The translations under genes were made by a program, and so were the position numbers. Positions 16,884 through 27,313 of a stretch of DNA of 64,000 bases are shown here, piece by piece (the stretch's first letter is position 1; the number at the start of each line of letters is the position of its first letter). Source of the DNA: Amycolatopsis sulphurea (GTDB taxonomy: Bacteria; Actinomycetota; Actinomycetes; Mycobacteriales; Pseudonocardiaceae); the NCBI RefSeq assembly GCF_002564045.1, contig NZ_PDJK01000002.1:3038001-3102000 (forward strand), written 5' to 3'. The notes under the pieces are model-generated. The model was not told the origin of the DNA. It saw nothing but the letters and a program-made list of their open reading frames with translations, and searched no databases.

Positions 16884-17315
16884 GTGACTCTTTCCCCGGT
16901 CCAGGACGTATCCGGCAGGCTGTACCTGGCGGTCGGGCGGCTGTCCCGATCCTTGCGGCAGGCCGGCGTACCGGGGCCCGGCCATGGCGCGATCTCCGCG
17001 CTGGCCACCCTGGTGCACTTCGGCGAGCTGCGGCTCGGCGATCTCGCGGCCAAGGAGGGGGTCGCGGCGGCGACCATGTCGCGCATCGTGGCCACGCTCG
17101 TGGAGGCGGGCTACGTCACCCGCGAATCCGATCCGGTCGACCGCCGGGCCTGGCTGGCCCGCGCCACCGAGGAGGGCGAACGGCTGGTGTCCGGCGTGCG
17201 GTCCACCCGCGTGCAGGAGCTCAACCGGCGGCTCACCCGGCTCACCCCGGAGGCGCGGGAGGCGCTGATCGCCGCGTTGCCCGCGCTGGAAGCCCTCATC
17301 TCCGACGAGACCTGA
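16884..17315 (+). CDS. MarR-family transcriptional regulator
   Basis: A 143-residue winged-helix dimeric regulator. The recognition region is LRLGDLAAKEGVAAATMSRIVATLVEAGYVTRE, followed by the wing SDPVDRRAWLARATEEGE, the canonical MarR DPxDRR pattern. Its GTG start has an ideal AGGAGG site. No effector can be read from sequence. It is convergent with thiD copy 1 (2-bp gap), so its target is not obvious from context. Confidence 0.88.
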   Translation: MTLSPVQDVSGRLYLAVGRLSRSLRQAGVPGPGHGAISALATLVHFGELRLGDLAAKEGVAAATMSRIVATLVEAGYVTRESDPVDRRAWLARATEEGERLVSGVRSTRVQELNRRLTRLTPEAREALIAALPALEALISDET

Positions 17316-17316
17316 G

Positions 17317-18150
17317 CTACCGTTCTTCCGGCGCCAGCCGCCAGAACGCGGATACCGGGCCGACCTTCGCGCCCATCGGGTACGAGCGTTCGACCGCCTG
17401 CGAAACGAACCACTTGCCGTACCGCGCGGCTTCCACCATCGGCATGCCCTTGGCCAGCCCCGCGGTGAGCGCGGAGGCCATCGTGTCGCCGGCTCCGTGC
17501 GTGTGCGGGGTCCGGTGCCGCGGGCCGGGCAGCTCGACGAACGTGGTGCCGTCGAACAGCAGGTCCACGCACTCCGGATCGGACACCAGGTGGCCGCTCT
17601 TCACGAGCACGTACTTCGGGCCCATCCGGTGCAGCACCACGGCCGCCGTGCGCATGCCCGCGCGGTCGGTCACGGTCATCCCGGTGAGCAGCCGTACTTC
17701 GTCGAGATTCGGGGTTACCAAGGTGGCGCGCGGCAACAGCTCGTTGCGTAGTGCCGTGAGTCCGCCCTGGTCGAACAACGGGTGCCCGGTCATCGACGCG
17801 GCCACGGGGTCGACCACGAACGGCACCGCGGCGTCGCGGCCGATGCCCGCGTCGTCACAGGCCGCCGCGACCGCGTGGATGATCTCGGCGGAGGCGAGCA
17901 TGCCGGTCTTCGCCGCCTGCACGCCCATGTCCGAGGCCACCGCCTCGATCTGGCCGGCCACGATGTGCGGCGGCAGGTCCGCACGGTCGTGCACGCCGAG
18001 GGTGTTCTGCACGGTCACAGCGGTGACGGCGACCAGTCCGTGCACCCCGCAGGTGAGGAAGGTGCGCAGATCGGCCTGCAGCCCGGCGGCGCCGCCGGAG
18101 TCCGAACCGGCGATGGTGAGAGCCGACGGCGGGCTCGGAGTTTCCTGCAT
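17317..18150 (-). CDS. thiD: hydroxymethylpyrimidine (phosphate) kinase ThiD, copy 1
   Basis: A 277-residue ribokinase-fold enzyme that phosphorylates HMP and HMP-phosphate for thiamin synthesis. Family motifs: LTIAGSDSGGAAGLQADLRTF at the N-terminus (substrate site), FVVDPVAASMTGHPLF, VTPNLDEVRLLTG, and the catalytic anion hole THGAGDTMASAL with the standard GAGD. It is followed by an unusual C-terminal extension of about 40 residues ending in AFWRLAPEER, shared with the second copy. It lies 68 bp downstream of thiD copy 2 on the same strand, with a palindromic repeat between them. Confidence 0.88.
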   Translation of the reverse strand: MQETPSPPSALTIAGSDSGGAAGLQADLRTFLTCGVHGLVAVTAVTVQNTLGVHDRADLPPHIVAGQIEAVASDMGVQAAKTGMLASAEIIHAVAAACDDAGIGRDAAVPFVVDPVAASMTGHPLFDQGGLTALRNELLPRATLVTPNLDEVRLLTGMTVTDRAGMRTAAVVLHRMGPKYVLVKSGHLVSDPECVDLLFDGTTFVELPGPRHRTPHTHGAGDTMASALTAGLAKGMPMVEAARYGKWFVSQAVERSYPMGAKVGPVSAFWRLAPEER

Positions 18151-18163
18151 GTGCCCACCATAT

Positions 18164-18217
18164 GTCCGTGAAGGGGCCCTTCACGGACTCAGAGTCCGTG
18201 AAGGGCCCATTCACAGC
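18164..18217. repeat. dispersed double-palindrome repeat, copy 2
   Basis: Full core: GTGAAGGGGCCCTTCAC, GGACTCAGAGTCC, then a second 17-bp palindrome with one change (CCCATTCAC). It begins one base after the stop codon of thiD copy 2 (TAA then AGCTGTGAA) and separates the two thiD copies. Confidence 0.92.
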
Positions 18218-18218
18218 T

Positions 18219-19036
18219 TTACCCGCGAAGCCGCCAGAAGGGCGACACCGGGCCGACCCCGGCGCCGAGGGGATACGCCTCGGCCACGCAGCGCTCGATG
18301 AACCGCTTCGCCGCGCTTACCGCGGCCGGCACGTCGGCGCCGTTCGCGAGGCCTGAGGTGATTGCCGACGCCATGGTGTCGCCGCCGCCGTGCGTGTTCT
18401 TCGTCGCGATGCGCGGGCCGGAAAGCTCGATCGTCTCGGCGCCGTCGGTGAGCAAGTCCACGCAATCCTCGGCGTCGTACAGGTGCCCGCCCTTGACCAG
18501 TACCCACGCCGAACCGAACTCCAGCAACGCTTCCGCTGCCCGGCGCTGACTCGCGCCGTCCGTCACCTCGACGCCGGTGAGCAGCCGTACCTCGTCGAGA
18601 TTGGGCGTGATCAGCGTCGCGCGGGGGAAAAGCTCGGTGCGGATCGCCTCCAGCGCTTCTTCCCGCAGCAAGGCGTGGCCGGTCATGGACGCCGCCACCG
18701 GATCGACCACGAACGGGGTGTCCGTACCGCGTCCGATGTGGACTTCGTCGAGGGTATCGGCGACGGTGTGGATGATCTCGGCGGTGGCGAGCATGCCGGT
18801 CTTCGCCGCGTCCACACCCATGTCGGACGCGACGGCCTTGATCTGCGCGCGCACGACGTCGGCCGGGATCTCGGTGAAACCCTGCACGCCCAGGGAGTTC
18901 TGCACGGTGACCGCGGTCAGCGCGACCAGCCCGTGTACGCCGTGCGCGAAGAAGGTGCGCAGATCGGCCTGCACACCCGCACCACCGCCGGAGTCGGATC
19001 CGGCGATGGTGAGGGCGGTGTGCGGTGCGACGTTCG

Positions 19037-19040
<4 letters not shown>
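18219..19040 (-). CDS. thiD: hydroxymethylpyrimidine (phosphate) kinase ThiD, copy 2
   Basis: A 273-residue paralogue of the next gene. It shares LTIAGSDSGGGAGVQADLRTF, FVVDPVAASMTGHALL and TPNLDEVRLLTGVEVTD, plus the same C-terminal extension ending in PFWRLRG. The catalytic loop reads THGGGDTMAS, with Gly in place of the usual Ala in GAGD. Its GTG overlaps the thiC stop by 4 bp (GTGA), so it is the coupled second gene of the riboswitch-controlled thiC operon and is probably the thiamin-dedicated copy. The other copy may have a different substrate such as pyridoxal or HMP salvage (inference). Confidence 0.88.
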
Positions 19041-20695
<1,655 letters not shown>

Positions 20696-20702
20696 CGACG
20701 TT

Positions 20703-20818
20703 CACTCCCTACGCCGGCATTACCCGGTCAGGTTCCTGCGGTCGGCGGCACCGGGTGTCCACGAGACAGACACCAGCCGCCCTCTCAGCCCGCCAAGGCG
20801 CGAGCTCCCGCGTTGTGT
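20703..20818 (-). promoter_or_regulatory. TPP riboswitch controlling thiC-thiD
   Basis: On the minus strand: GCGGGAGCTCGCG, GGCGGGCTGAGAGGGCGGC, an extended P3 arm with the repeat-like TGTCTGTCTCGTGGACA, CCGCCGACCGCAGGAACCTGACC, and GGGTAATGCCGGCGTAGGGA. All THI-box consensus blocks are present. The AGGGAG at its 3' end is also the thiC ribosome site, pointing to control of translation initiation. Confidence 0.95.
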
Positions 20819-20984
20819 TGAATGGGGTTGCCCTCCGACCATGCCACGCCGGATCGGGTCCGCACAAGCCTGTCGCCTTGTCGACTCGGAGTGGCTTCAC
20901 CGGATCGGAGCACTGGGCGGCCGGGGTGCGCAGGGGTGAGAATCGCAGTGCGTTCCGTGACGAATCGCACTATGCGGGGTGGAA

Positions 20985-23138
20985 ATGCGAAAGGTCCTTC
21001 TTCCGGCGCTTACCGCGCTGCTGGTGACGAGTGCGGTACCGGCGGTCGCGGCGGCGCCGGGGGAGGCACCCGGGCGCCCCGGCGCGCACCCGAGCTGGCT
21101 GCCGGCGGACAAGACCGGGTTCGGCACGGCGCGCGAACGCGGCAGCAATGTGTGGTTCACCTTGCAGGGCGCCCGGATGTCGGAGGTCTACTACCCGGAC
21201 CTGTCGACGCCGAGTGTGCGCTCGCTGGATCTGGTGGTGAGCGACGGCCGGACCTTCGCGACGGTCGACTCCTCCGCGCGTGCCCAGCGAGTCCGGCGTG
21301 TGGACGGCTCCAGTCTCGGCTATGAGCAGACGATCACCGACGATCAGCACCGGTGGCGGCTGACCAAGACGTACGTGACCGATCCGGCGCGCGCCACGGT
21401 GTTGGTACAGGTCGATTTCACTTCACTCACCGGCCGTCCGTACCAGCTTTACGCGGTCGCTGATCCGAACCTGACCAATGATGGCAGTGACGATTCTGCG
21501 CAAGCCACCGGTTCCGAACTGACCGCGAATGACGGCAAGACCGCGGCCGCGTTCACCGCCTCGCCCGCGTTTTCCCGCACCAGCGTTGGCTACTCCGGCG
21601 TGTCCGACGGGATCACGCAGCTGACCACGAACCGCGCACTGATCCCGTACTCCTCCGCGAGCAAGGGAAACATTGTCCTCAGCGGACAAACCACAGTGGA
21701 CGGTGTTGGGGTGCGACGGGTCACGCTTGCCCTCGGTATGGCGGCGGATCCGGCCGCCGCCAGTCGTGCTGCGAATGCGTCGCAACGGCGTGGTTTCTCT
21801 TCGGTGCAGGGGGATTACGATCGTGGCTGGTATGACTACCTGCGCACCGTGAGTGCTCCGCCGTCGCCGGCGGATCGCGATCTGTACCTCGCTTCGGTGC
21901 TTACCTTGGCGGCCAGCGAGGACAAACGGCACCCGGGTGCGTTCATCGCGTCGCCGAGCATGCCGTGGCGATTCGGGAACAACGATCCGGAATTCTCGCC
22001 GTCGGGTACTTATCATCTGGTGTGGCCGCGGGACCTCTACCAGATCGCCACCGGGCTCCTGGCGGCCGGCGATCGCGGTGCGGCGGACCGTTCCGTGGAC
22101 TACCTGTTCGGCACCCAGCAAGTACCGGACGGCCATCTACCCCAGAACACCACTGTGGACGGAACGCCGTACTGGAAGTCGATCCAGCTCGACGAGACTG
22201 CGCTCCCGATCGTGCTGGCGCAGCAGCTCGGGCGGACGGATCTGTGGCCGGGCGTTCGCCGGGCGGCGGAGTTCCTGCTGAACTGGCGCGCGGACAACGG
22301 CAAGACTTCTCCGTACAGCCAGCAGGAACGGTGGGAAGAGCAGGACGGGTACTCGCCGTCGACCATCGCGGCCGTGATCGCCGGCCTGGTTTGCGCCGCG
22401 GATCTCGCACACCGCACCGGCGCCGCGGCCGACGCCGGTCGTTACCTCGCCGCGGCCGACCGGTTCAAGGCCTCGGTGCCGAAGTGGACGGTGACCATCA
22501 ACGGTCCACTGTCGAAAGACCCGTACTTCGTTCGTCTCACCAAGGATGGAAACGCGAACGCGGGCACCGAGTACAACCTGGGCAATTCATCGGTGACAAT
22601 GGATCAACGCGCGGTCACCGACGCGGGCTTCCTTGAGTTGGTCCGCCTTGGCATCTACGCGCCGGATGATCCGGTGATCCGCAACAGCGTGCGCGTCACC
22701 GACGCGGACATCTCGTACCGCACGCCGAACGGGCAGTTCTGGCACCGGTACACAAAGGACGGTTACGGTGAACAGGCTGACGGCGCGCCGTGGGACAACA
22801 CCTTCCCGGCCGGCAGCCGCTCTACCTTCGGTCGGCTGTGGCCGTTGCTGGCGGGCGAGCGCGGTGAGTACGAACTGGCCACCGGTGACCGCGCCGCTGC
22901 TGCCGGCAGGCTCCGCGACCTCACGCGCGTGGCAAGCCCGGCGGACACCCTGCCGGAGCAGGTGTGGGACGAGAACCCGCCGTCCGGAACCGCAGGGCAC
23001 GCGCCGGGCACCCCGACCGCTTCGGCGACCCCGCTCGCCTGGACGCACGCCCAGTACGTCCGGCTGGCCTGGGCTGTCCGCAGTGGCCGGGTGATCGAGC
23101 AGCCCGCAGTGGTGCGCTGCCACTTCCTAGGCTGCTGA
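20985..23138 (+). CDS. secreted glycoside hydrolase family 15 glucoamylase/glucodextranase
   Basis: A 717-residue exported enzyme. The signal peptide spans residues 1-25 (KVLLPALTALLVTSAVPAVAA, cut near AAP). A glucodextranase-type N domain runs from about 40 to 280, then an (alpha/alpha)6 GH15 catalytic domain. GH15 landmarks: YHLVWPRDLYQ near residue 345, QLDETALPI, the catalytic acid in ERWEEQDGYSP near 450, and the catalytic base in LPEQVWDENPPSG near 660. It should release glucose from the ends of starch- or dextran-type glucans outside the cell. The ATG at 20985 is used; a GTG two codons earlier is possible. It is divergent from thiC. Confidence 0.9.
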   Translation: MRKVLLPALTALLVTSAVPAVAAAPGEAPGRPGAHPSWLPADKTGFGTARERGSNVWFTLQGARMSEVYYPDLSTPSVRSLDLVVSDGRTFATVDSSARAQRVRRVDGSSLGYEQTITDDQHRWRLTKTYVTDPARATVLVQVDFTSLTGRPYQLYAVADPNLTNDGSDDSAQATGSELTANDGKTAAAFTASPAFSRTSVGYSGVSDGITQLTTNRALIPYSSASKGNIVLSGQTTVDGVGVRRVTLALGMAADPAAASRAANASQRRGFSSVQGDYDRGWYDYLRTVSAPPSPADRDLYLASVLTLAASEDKRHPGAFIASPSMPWRFGNNDPEFSPSGTYHLVWPRDLYQIATGLLAAGDRGAADRSVDYLFGTQQVPDGHLPQNTTVDGTPYWKSIQLDETALPIVLAQQLGRTDLWPGVRRAAEFLLNWRADNGKTSPYSQQERWEEQDGYSPSTIAAVIAGLVCAADLAHRTGAAADAGRYLAAADRFKASVPKWTVTINGPLSKDPYFVRLTKDGNANAGTEYNLGNSSVTMDQRAVTDAGFLELVRLGIYAPDDPVIRNSVRVTDADISYRTPNGQFWHRYTKDGYGEQADGAPWDNTFPAGSRSTFGRLWPLLAGERGEYELATGDRAAAAGRLRDLTRVASPADTLPEQVWDENPPSGTAGHAPGTPTASATPLAWTHAQYVRLAWAVRSGRVIEQPAVVRCHFLGC

Positions 23139-23164
23139 CCTGCACGGGAGCTGCTCGGAGTGAT

Positions 23165-23188
23165 GCCGTGAAGGACCCCGTCACGGAG
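23165..23188. repeat. remnant half copy of the dispersed palindrome
   Basis: GCCGTGAAGGACCCCGTCACGGAG resembles one 17-bp arm with two changes plus the GGA of the centre; the other half is gone. It lies between the convergent GH15 and deformylase genes, the same kind of site as the intact copies. Confidence 0.65.
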
Positions 23189-23199
23189 CATCTGCAAGG

Positions 23200-23766
23200 T
23201 CAGGCGTCAGCCGGAGTCTTCGGGGGTAGCCAGGTCAGCCCCGGGACACCCCACTTGTTGTGCTTGAGCATCTTCTTCGCCGCGCGGGCGTGGCGGCCGA
23301 TCAGGCGATCCAGGTAGAGGTAGCCGTCCAGGTGGTCGGTCTCGTGTTGCAGGCAGCGGGCGAAATAGCCGGTGCCTTCGACCTCGATCGGGGTGCCGTC
23401 CACGTCGGCGCCGGTCACCTTGGCCCAGCTCGCCCGGCCGGTCGGGTAGGACTCGCCGGGGGCGGACAGGCAGCCCTCCCAGTCGTCGTCCGGGTCGGGC
23501 ATGGTCTCCGGGATCTCCGAGGTCTCCAGCTTCGGGTTGACCACGACGCCGCGGTGCTGCACGCCCTCGTCGTCCGGGCAGTCGTAGACGAACAGGCGCA
23601 GGTCGAGGCCGACCTGGTTGGCCGCGAGGCCCACGCCCTCGGCCGCGTACATCGTTTCGAACATGTCCTCGACGAGCGTGCGCAGCTTTTCGTCGAACTC
23701 GGTGATCTCGCGAGTCGGCTGGTGCAGCACGGGTTCGCCGGCGATGCAGATGGGGAGGACGCTCAC
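23200..23766 (-). CDS. def: peptide deformylase
   Basis: A 188-residue Fe/Zn metalloenzyme that removes the formyl group from nascent proteins. All three family motifs are intact: GVGLAANQVG (motif I), EGCLSAPG (motif II, metal Cys) and HETDHLDG (motif III, HExxH). Length is typical of actinobacterial type I deformylases. GTG at 23766 gives the family N-terminus VSVLPICIAGEPVL; another GTG two codons upstream is possible. It is divergent from the DUF3263 gene, as in mycobacteria. Confidence 0.95.
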   Translation of the reverse strand: MSVLPICIAGEPVLHQPTREITEFDEKLRTLVEDMFETMYAAEGVGLAANQVGLDLRLFVYDCPDDEGVQHRGVVVNPKLETSEIPETMPDPDDDWEGCLSAPGESYPTGRASWAKVTGADVDGTPIEVEGTGYFARCLQHETDHLDGYLYLDRLIGRHARAAKKMLKHNKWGVPGLTWLPPKTPADA

Positions 23767-23906
23767 GAGCACCGAGTTTAGTCGGACCCACCTGATACAC
23801 CTGGAACCGACCGTGACGCGCCGTGCCGGATACCCAAGTGGAAGGGGTGTTCCGTGGTTGAATGGCGCCCGCGGAAGCGACAGCCGACACCGATTGCGAG
23901 GACCGC

Positions 23907-24215
23907 ATGGACGCCGCGGAGTCGATGGCTGAGGATCAGCCGTCGCGGCCGGACCCCGTAACGGGGCTGACGGAGCGTGAGCTGGACATCCTCGCGTTCG
24001 AGCGGCAATGGTGGCGGCACGCCGGCGCCAAGGAGAACGCCGTCCGCGAGCGGTTCGGGCTCTCCTCCACCCGCTACTACCAGCTGCTGAACGCGCTGCT
24101 GGCGAAGCCGGAGGCGGCGGCCGCGGACCCGATGCTGGTCAAGCGGCTGCGCAAGACCCGCGCGGCGCGGCAGCGCAAACGCGGCGCACGCCGGCTGGGG
24201 ATCGAGCTGTCATGA
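23907..24215 (+). CDS. DUF3263 helix-turn-helix protein
   Basis: A 102-residue basic protein. The DUF3263 core is LTERELDILAFERQWWRHAGAKENAVRERFGLSSTRYYQLLNALL, a predicted DNA-binding helix-turn-helix. The C-terminus is Arg/Lys rich (RLRKTRAARQRKRGARR), consistent with nucleic-acid contact. Function is unknown. I prefer the ATG at 23907 (GAGG site 6 nt before it) over one 45 bases upstream. Its stop overlaps the next start by 4 bp (ATGA), so the two proteins are co-translated. Confidence 0.83.
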   Translation: MDAAESMAEDQPSRPDPVTGLTERELDILAFERQWWRHAGAKENAVRERFGLSSTRYYQLLNALLAKPEAAAADPMLVKRLRKTRAARQRKRGARRLGIELS

Positions 24216-24853
24216 GCTTCTTCTCCGGACTGTCCCGCCCGCTGCGGGCCGCGGGCGTCGCGCTGATCGGGGTCGCCGTGGTGTCCGCGGTGGTCGGCGG
24301 CGTGACCGTGCTCAACACCTCCAATTCGAGCCGCGAAGACAAGGCCTCCCCGGCCACGTCGAGCGCGCCCAGCGAAGGCCCGACGTCCAGCCCGGCGCCG
24401 ACCTCGACGTCCTCCTCCGCGCCGCCGTCCTCGTCGTCCGTGCCGCCGTCGTCACCGCCAACCTCGTCGACCGCGGCGGAGGGCCAGCCCGGTGCGCAGC
24501 CGGGCCAATCGGGCGGACAGCCCGGTCAGGCGGGTAATGGCGAGCAGGCCTCGAACAAGTGGGTCACCCTGCGGGTCTACAACAACTCGCTGGTCAAGCA
24601 CCTCGCCGAGCAGGCCGCCGCGGACTTCCGCGCCTCGGGCTGGAACGTGGCCGAGGTCGGCAACTACGCCGAGGGCACGATCCCGAAGACCACCGCCTAC
24701 TTCCGCCCGGGCACCGACGAGGAGGCCGCGGCCAAGCAGCTGGGCACCGAGTTCGGCTTCGCCGTGCAGCCGCGGTTCGACGGCATCCAGGGCTCCAGCC
24801 CCGGAGTCATCGTGATCATCACCAAGGACTACCACGGCCACCAGGGCAGCTGA
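24212..24853 (+). CDS. LytR_C-domain membrane-anchored envelope protein
   Basis: A 213-residue protein with an N-terminal transmembrane helix (residues 12-33) and a Ser/Pro/Thr linker (45-110). A C-terminal LytR_C domain (115-205) contains VTLRVYNNSLVKHLAEQAAADFRASGWNV and PKTTAYFRPGTDEEAAAKQLG. LytR_C domains also occur at the end of LCP wall-polymer ligases; here the domain stands alone, outside the membrane. It is coupled to the DUF3263 gene, as in mycobacteria. A dispersed palindrome starts 2 bp after its stop. Confidence 0.85.
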   Translation: MSFFSGLSRPLRAAGVALIGVAVVSAVVGGVTVLNTSNSSREDKASPATSSAPSEGPTSSPAPTSTSSSAPPSSSSVPPSSPPTSSTAAEGQPGAQPGQSGGQPGQAGNGEQASNKWVTLRVYNNSLVKHLAEQAAADFRASGWNVAEVGNYAEGTIPKTTAYFRPGTDEEAAAKQLGTEFGFAVQPRFDGIQGSSPGVIVIITKDYHGHQGS

Positions 24854-24855
24854 AA

Positions 24856-24908
24856 GCTGTGAAGGGGCCCTTCACGGACTCAGAGTCCGTGAAGGGCCCC
24901 TTCACAGC
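24856..24908. repeat. dispersed double-palindrome repeat, copy 3 (best-preserved)
   Basis: A nearly perfect 53-bp palindrome: GCT, GTGAAGGGGCCCTTCAC, GGACTCAGAGTCC, GTGAAGGGCCCCTTCAC, AGC. It lies between the stops of the convergent LytR_C and CDC48-like genes; the sequence at the LytR_C stop reads TGA then AAGCTGTGAA. Confidence 0.95.
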
Positions 24909-24931
24909 CCTCAACCTTGGTACCGGGATCC

Positions 24932-27223
24932 TCAGCGTTCCTGTTGTGCTTGCGCGTAGGCGGCCAGTTGGGCCAGCTGAGCCGGATCGAGGGACGGCCG
25001 CACGACCGTGCGGGCCTTCTCCAGATGTGCGGCGGTGACCTCGCGTGCTTCGAGTGACTCGCGCATCGCGGTGAGCGCGGCCTCCCGGATCAACGCCGCG
25101 CAGTCCGCCGCCGAGTAGCCTGCCATCTCCCCGGCCACCGCGTTCAGGTCCACATCGGATGCCAGCGGGGTGTTCTTCGCGGTCGCGGTGAGGATCGCGG
25201 CGCGAGACTCCGCGTCCGGCGGCGGCACGTAGACCCGCCGCTCCAGCCTGCCGGGGCGCAGCAGCGCCGGGTCGACCAGCTCGGGCCGGTTGGTCGCGCC
25301 GAGCACGACGACCTCGCGCATCGGCTCCACCCCGTCCAGCTCGGTGAGCAGTGCGGCGACCACCCGGTCGGCCACCCCGGAGTCCGAGGACTGGCCACGG
25401 CGCGGGGCCAGCGCGTCGATCTCGTCCAGGAAGATCAGCGAGGGCGCGGCTTCCGCGGCGCGGCGGAACAGGTCCCGCACCGCGCGCTCGGACTCGCCGA
25501 CCCATTTGTCCAGCAGCTCGGCACCCTTGATCGCGAACACGTTCAGCGCGCCGGTGCCGGCGAGCGCCCGGACCAGGAACGTCTTCCCGCCGCCAGGGGG
25601 GCCGTAGAGCAGCACCCCGCGAGGCGGCTCCACCCCGAGCCGGGCGAACGAATCGGGGTAGCGCAACGGCCACAGCACCGTTTCGGTCAGCGCTTCCTTC
25701 ACCGCGGTCATGTTCCCGACGTCGTCGAGGGTGAGCCCGCCGGTGGCCAGGTTGTCCGATGTGGACAGTGAGATCGGCCGGACGGTGGCGAGCGCGTCCA
25801 GCAGATCCTGCTGGGAGATCCGCGGCTCGGCGGCCTCGCGCTGGCGCAACGCGGCCCGCAAAGCCGCATCCCGGCGCAGGGCGAGCAGGTCGGCGGCGAC
25901 GAAGCCGGGCGTGCGCTCGGCGAGTACGCCGAGGTCGGCGCCCGGTTCGACCGGGGCGTCGCGCAGCAGGATGCGCAACAGCTCGACGCGGGTCTTCGCG
26001 TCCGGCAGCGGCAGGCTCAGCTCGCGATCGAGCAGGTCGGCGGCGCGCAACCGCGGGTCGACCGACTCGGCACGCGCCGTCGTGGCCACCACCGCGAGGC
26101 CTTCGCGGCGCAGCGCGCCTCGCAGCTCTTCCAGCACCACCGTGGCGACCGGCGGCGGCTGAGACGCCGGCAGCAACGCGTCGATGTCGTTGATCAGCAG
26201 CACCCCGGGGCCTTCTCCCTTGGTGGCACGCTCGACCGCTTCCCGGAACCGGGTGTAGGCCGCGCCCGGTTCCAGCACGGCGATGTTCGGCGCGGTCAGC
26301 ACGACCACACGCACGTCCTCGGCCTTCGCGACCGACCGCACCAGCGTGGCCTTGCCGACGCCTTCCGGCCCGGACAGCAGGACGCCCAGCTGCGCCGAAG
26401 TGCCGAGCCGCGTCAACAGCTCCGGACGGCGGAAGGCGAGGTCGAACCATTCGGCGAGCTTCCGCGCCGCGCCCTCCGCGCCCGCGAGGTCGGTGACCGG
26501 CGGGACCGGTTCGACGACCTCCTGGACCTCGGTGATCACTTCCTCGACGATCTCCGCTTCGAGGTAGTCCTCCTCCGCGGTAACCGCGGTGCTGCGCACC
26601 AGAGCGGTCGCACTCCGCGTCGACGGCCGCGATGCGCTCGCCGGCTCGCCGGTGCGTGCGCCGTCCCGCCAACTGACCACTGTGGATGGTCCGACCGCGA
26701 CCGCGCCGTCCGGCTCGGTGGCCGTGACGGTCAGCAGCTCGTTGGTCCAGGTCGCCCCGATCACCCGGGACAGCTGCCCGCGCACGGCCGCGACGTCCGA
26801 ACCCGGTGCGGGCACAAGATCCTGCGGCAGCAGCGAAACCGCGTCTCCCCGGGTGAGCACCTTGCCGGTGAGTGCGAGCCGCAACGTCTGCGGGGACACC
26901 GCCACCGACGCCAGCCGTGAACCGGCGACGGTGACCGTCCGCGCCGCGGCGACCTCGGCCGGGGCGACCACGACCTCACCGCCCTCGGCGATCCCGAGGT
27001 TCGACATCGTCACGTCGTCGGTCAGCACCACCCCGGGCAGCCCCGCCTTGTCGGCCGGCGCGGCCAGCGCGGCGCTACGGCGCGCCCCGATGAGGTGCAC
27101 CGCGTCCCAGGCCCGCAGGCCCAGCGCGTCGAGCACCTCCGGGTGCAACCGCACGACCCCCCGCCGGGAATCGAGCGCGGACGACGTGTGCCGGACGGTC
27201 AACGTGATCTGCGGATCGCTCAC
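24932..27223 (-). CDS. CDC48/p97-like double AAA+ ATPase
   Basis: A 763-residue protein with an N-domain (1-190) and two AAA+ modules. D2 is intact: Walker A LLYGPPGGGKTF (about residue 540), Walker B LIFLDEIDAL, and the second region of homology ATNRPELVDPALLRPGRLERR. D1 is atypical: Walker A reads SGPEGVGKATLV (about 285) and Walker B reads VLLINDIDAL, so the catalytic Asp-Glu pair is replaced. D1 probably binds but hydrolyses ATP poorly. The partner is unknown; family members unfold or remodel proteins. It matches the ATPase that sits beside pssA and psd in mycobacteria. Confidence 0.9.
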   Translation of the reverse strand: MSDPQITLTVRHTSSALDSRRGVVRLHPEVLDALGLRAWDAVHLIGARRSAALAAPADKAGLPGVVLTDDVTMSNLGIAEGGEVVVAPAEVAAARTVTVAGSRLASVAVSPQTLRLALTGKVLTRGDAVSLLPQDLVPAPGSDVAAVRGQLSRVIGATWTNELLTVTATEPDGAVAVGPSTVVSWRDGARTGEPASASRPSTRSATALVRSTAVTAEEDYLEAEIVEEVITEVQEVVEPVPPVTDLAGAEGAARKLAEWFDLAFRRPELLTRLGTSAQLGVLLSGPEGVGKATLVRSVAKAEDVRVVVLTAPNIAVLEPGAAYTRFREAVERATKGEGPGVLLINDIDALLPASQPPPVATVVLEELRGALRREGLAVVATTARAESVDPRLRAADLLDRELSLPLPDAKTRVELLRILLRDAPVEPGADLGVLAERTPGFVAADLLALRRDAALRAALRQREAAEPRISQQDLLDALATVRPISLSTSDNLATGGLTLDDVGNMTAVKEALTETVLWPLRYPDSFARLGVEPPRGVLLYGPPGGGKTFLVRALAGTGALNVFAIKGAELLDKWVGESERAVRDLFRRAAEAAPSLIFLDEIDALAPRRGQSSDSGVADRVVAALLTELDGVEPMREVVVLGATNRPELVDPALLRPGRLERRVYVPPPDAESRAAILTATAKNTPLASDVDLNAVAGEMAGYSAADCAALIREAALTAMRESLEAREVTAAHLEKARTVVRPSLDPAQLAQLAAYAQAQQER

Positions 27224-27313
27224 GACGCCAAACTACCGTGTGTCCCGGCTAGACGAGCGAGGATCACCGTGCCTCAGAACTCCGGCCGCCGCCCGCGTAG
27301 CGGGCTCACCGGG

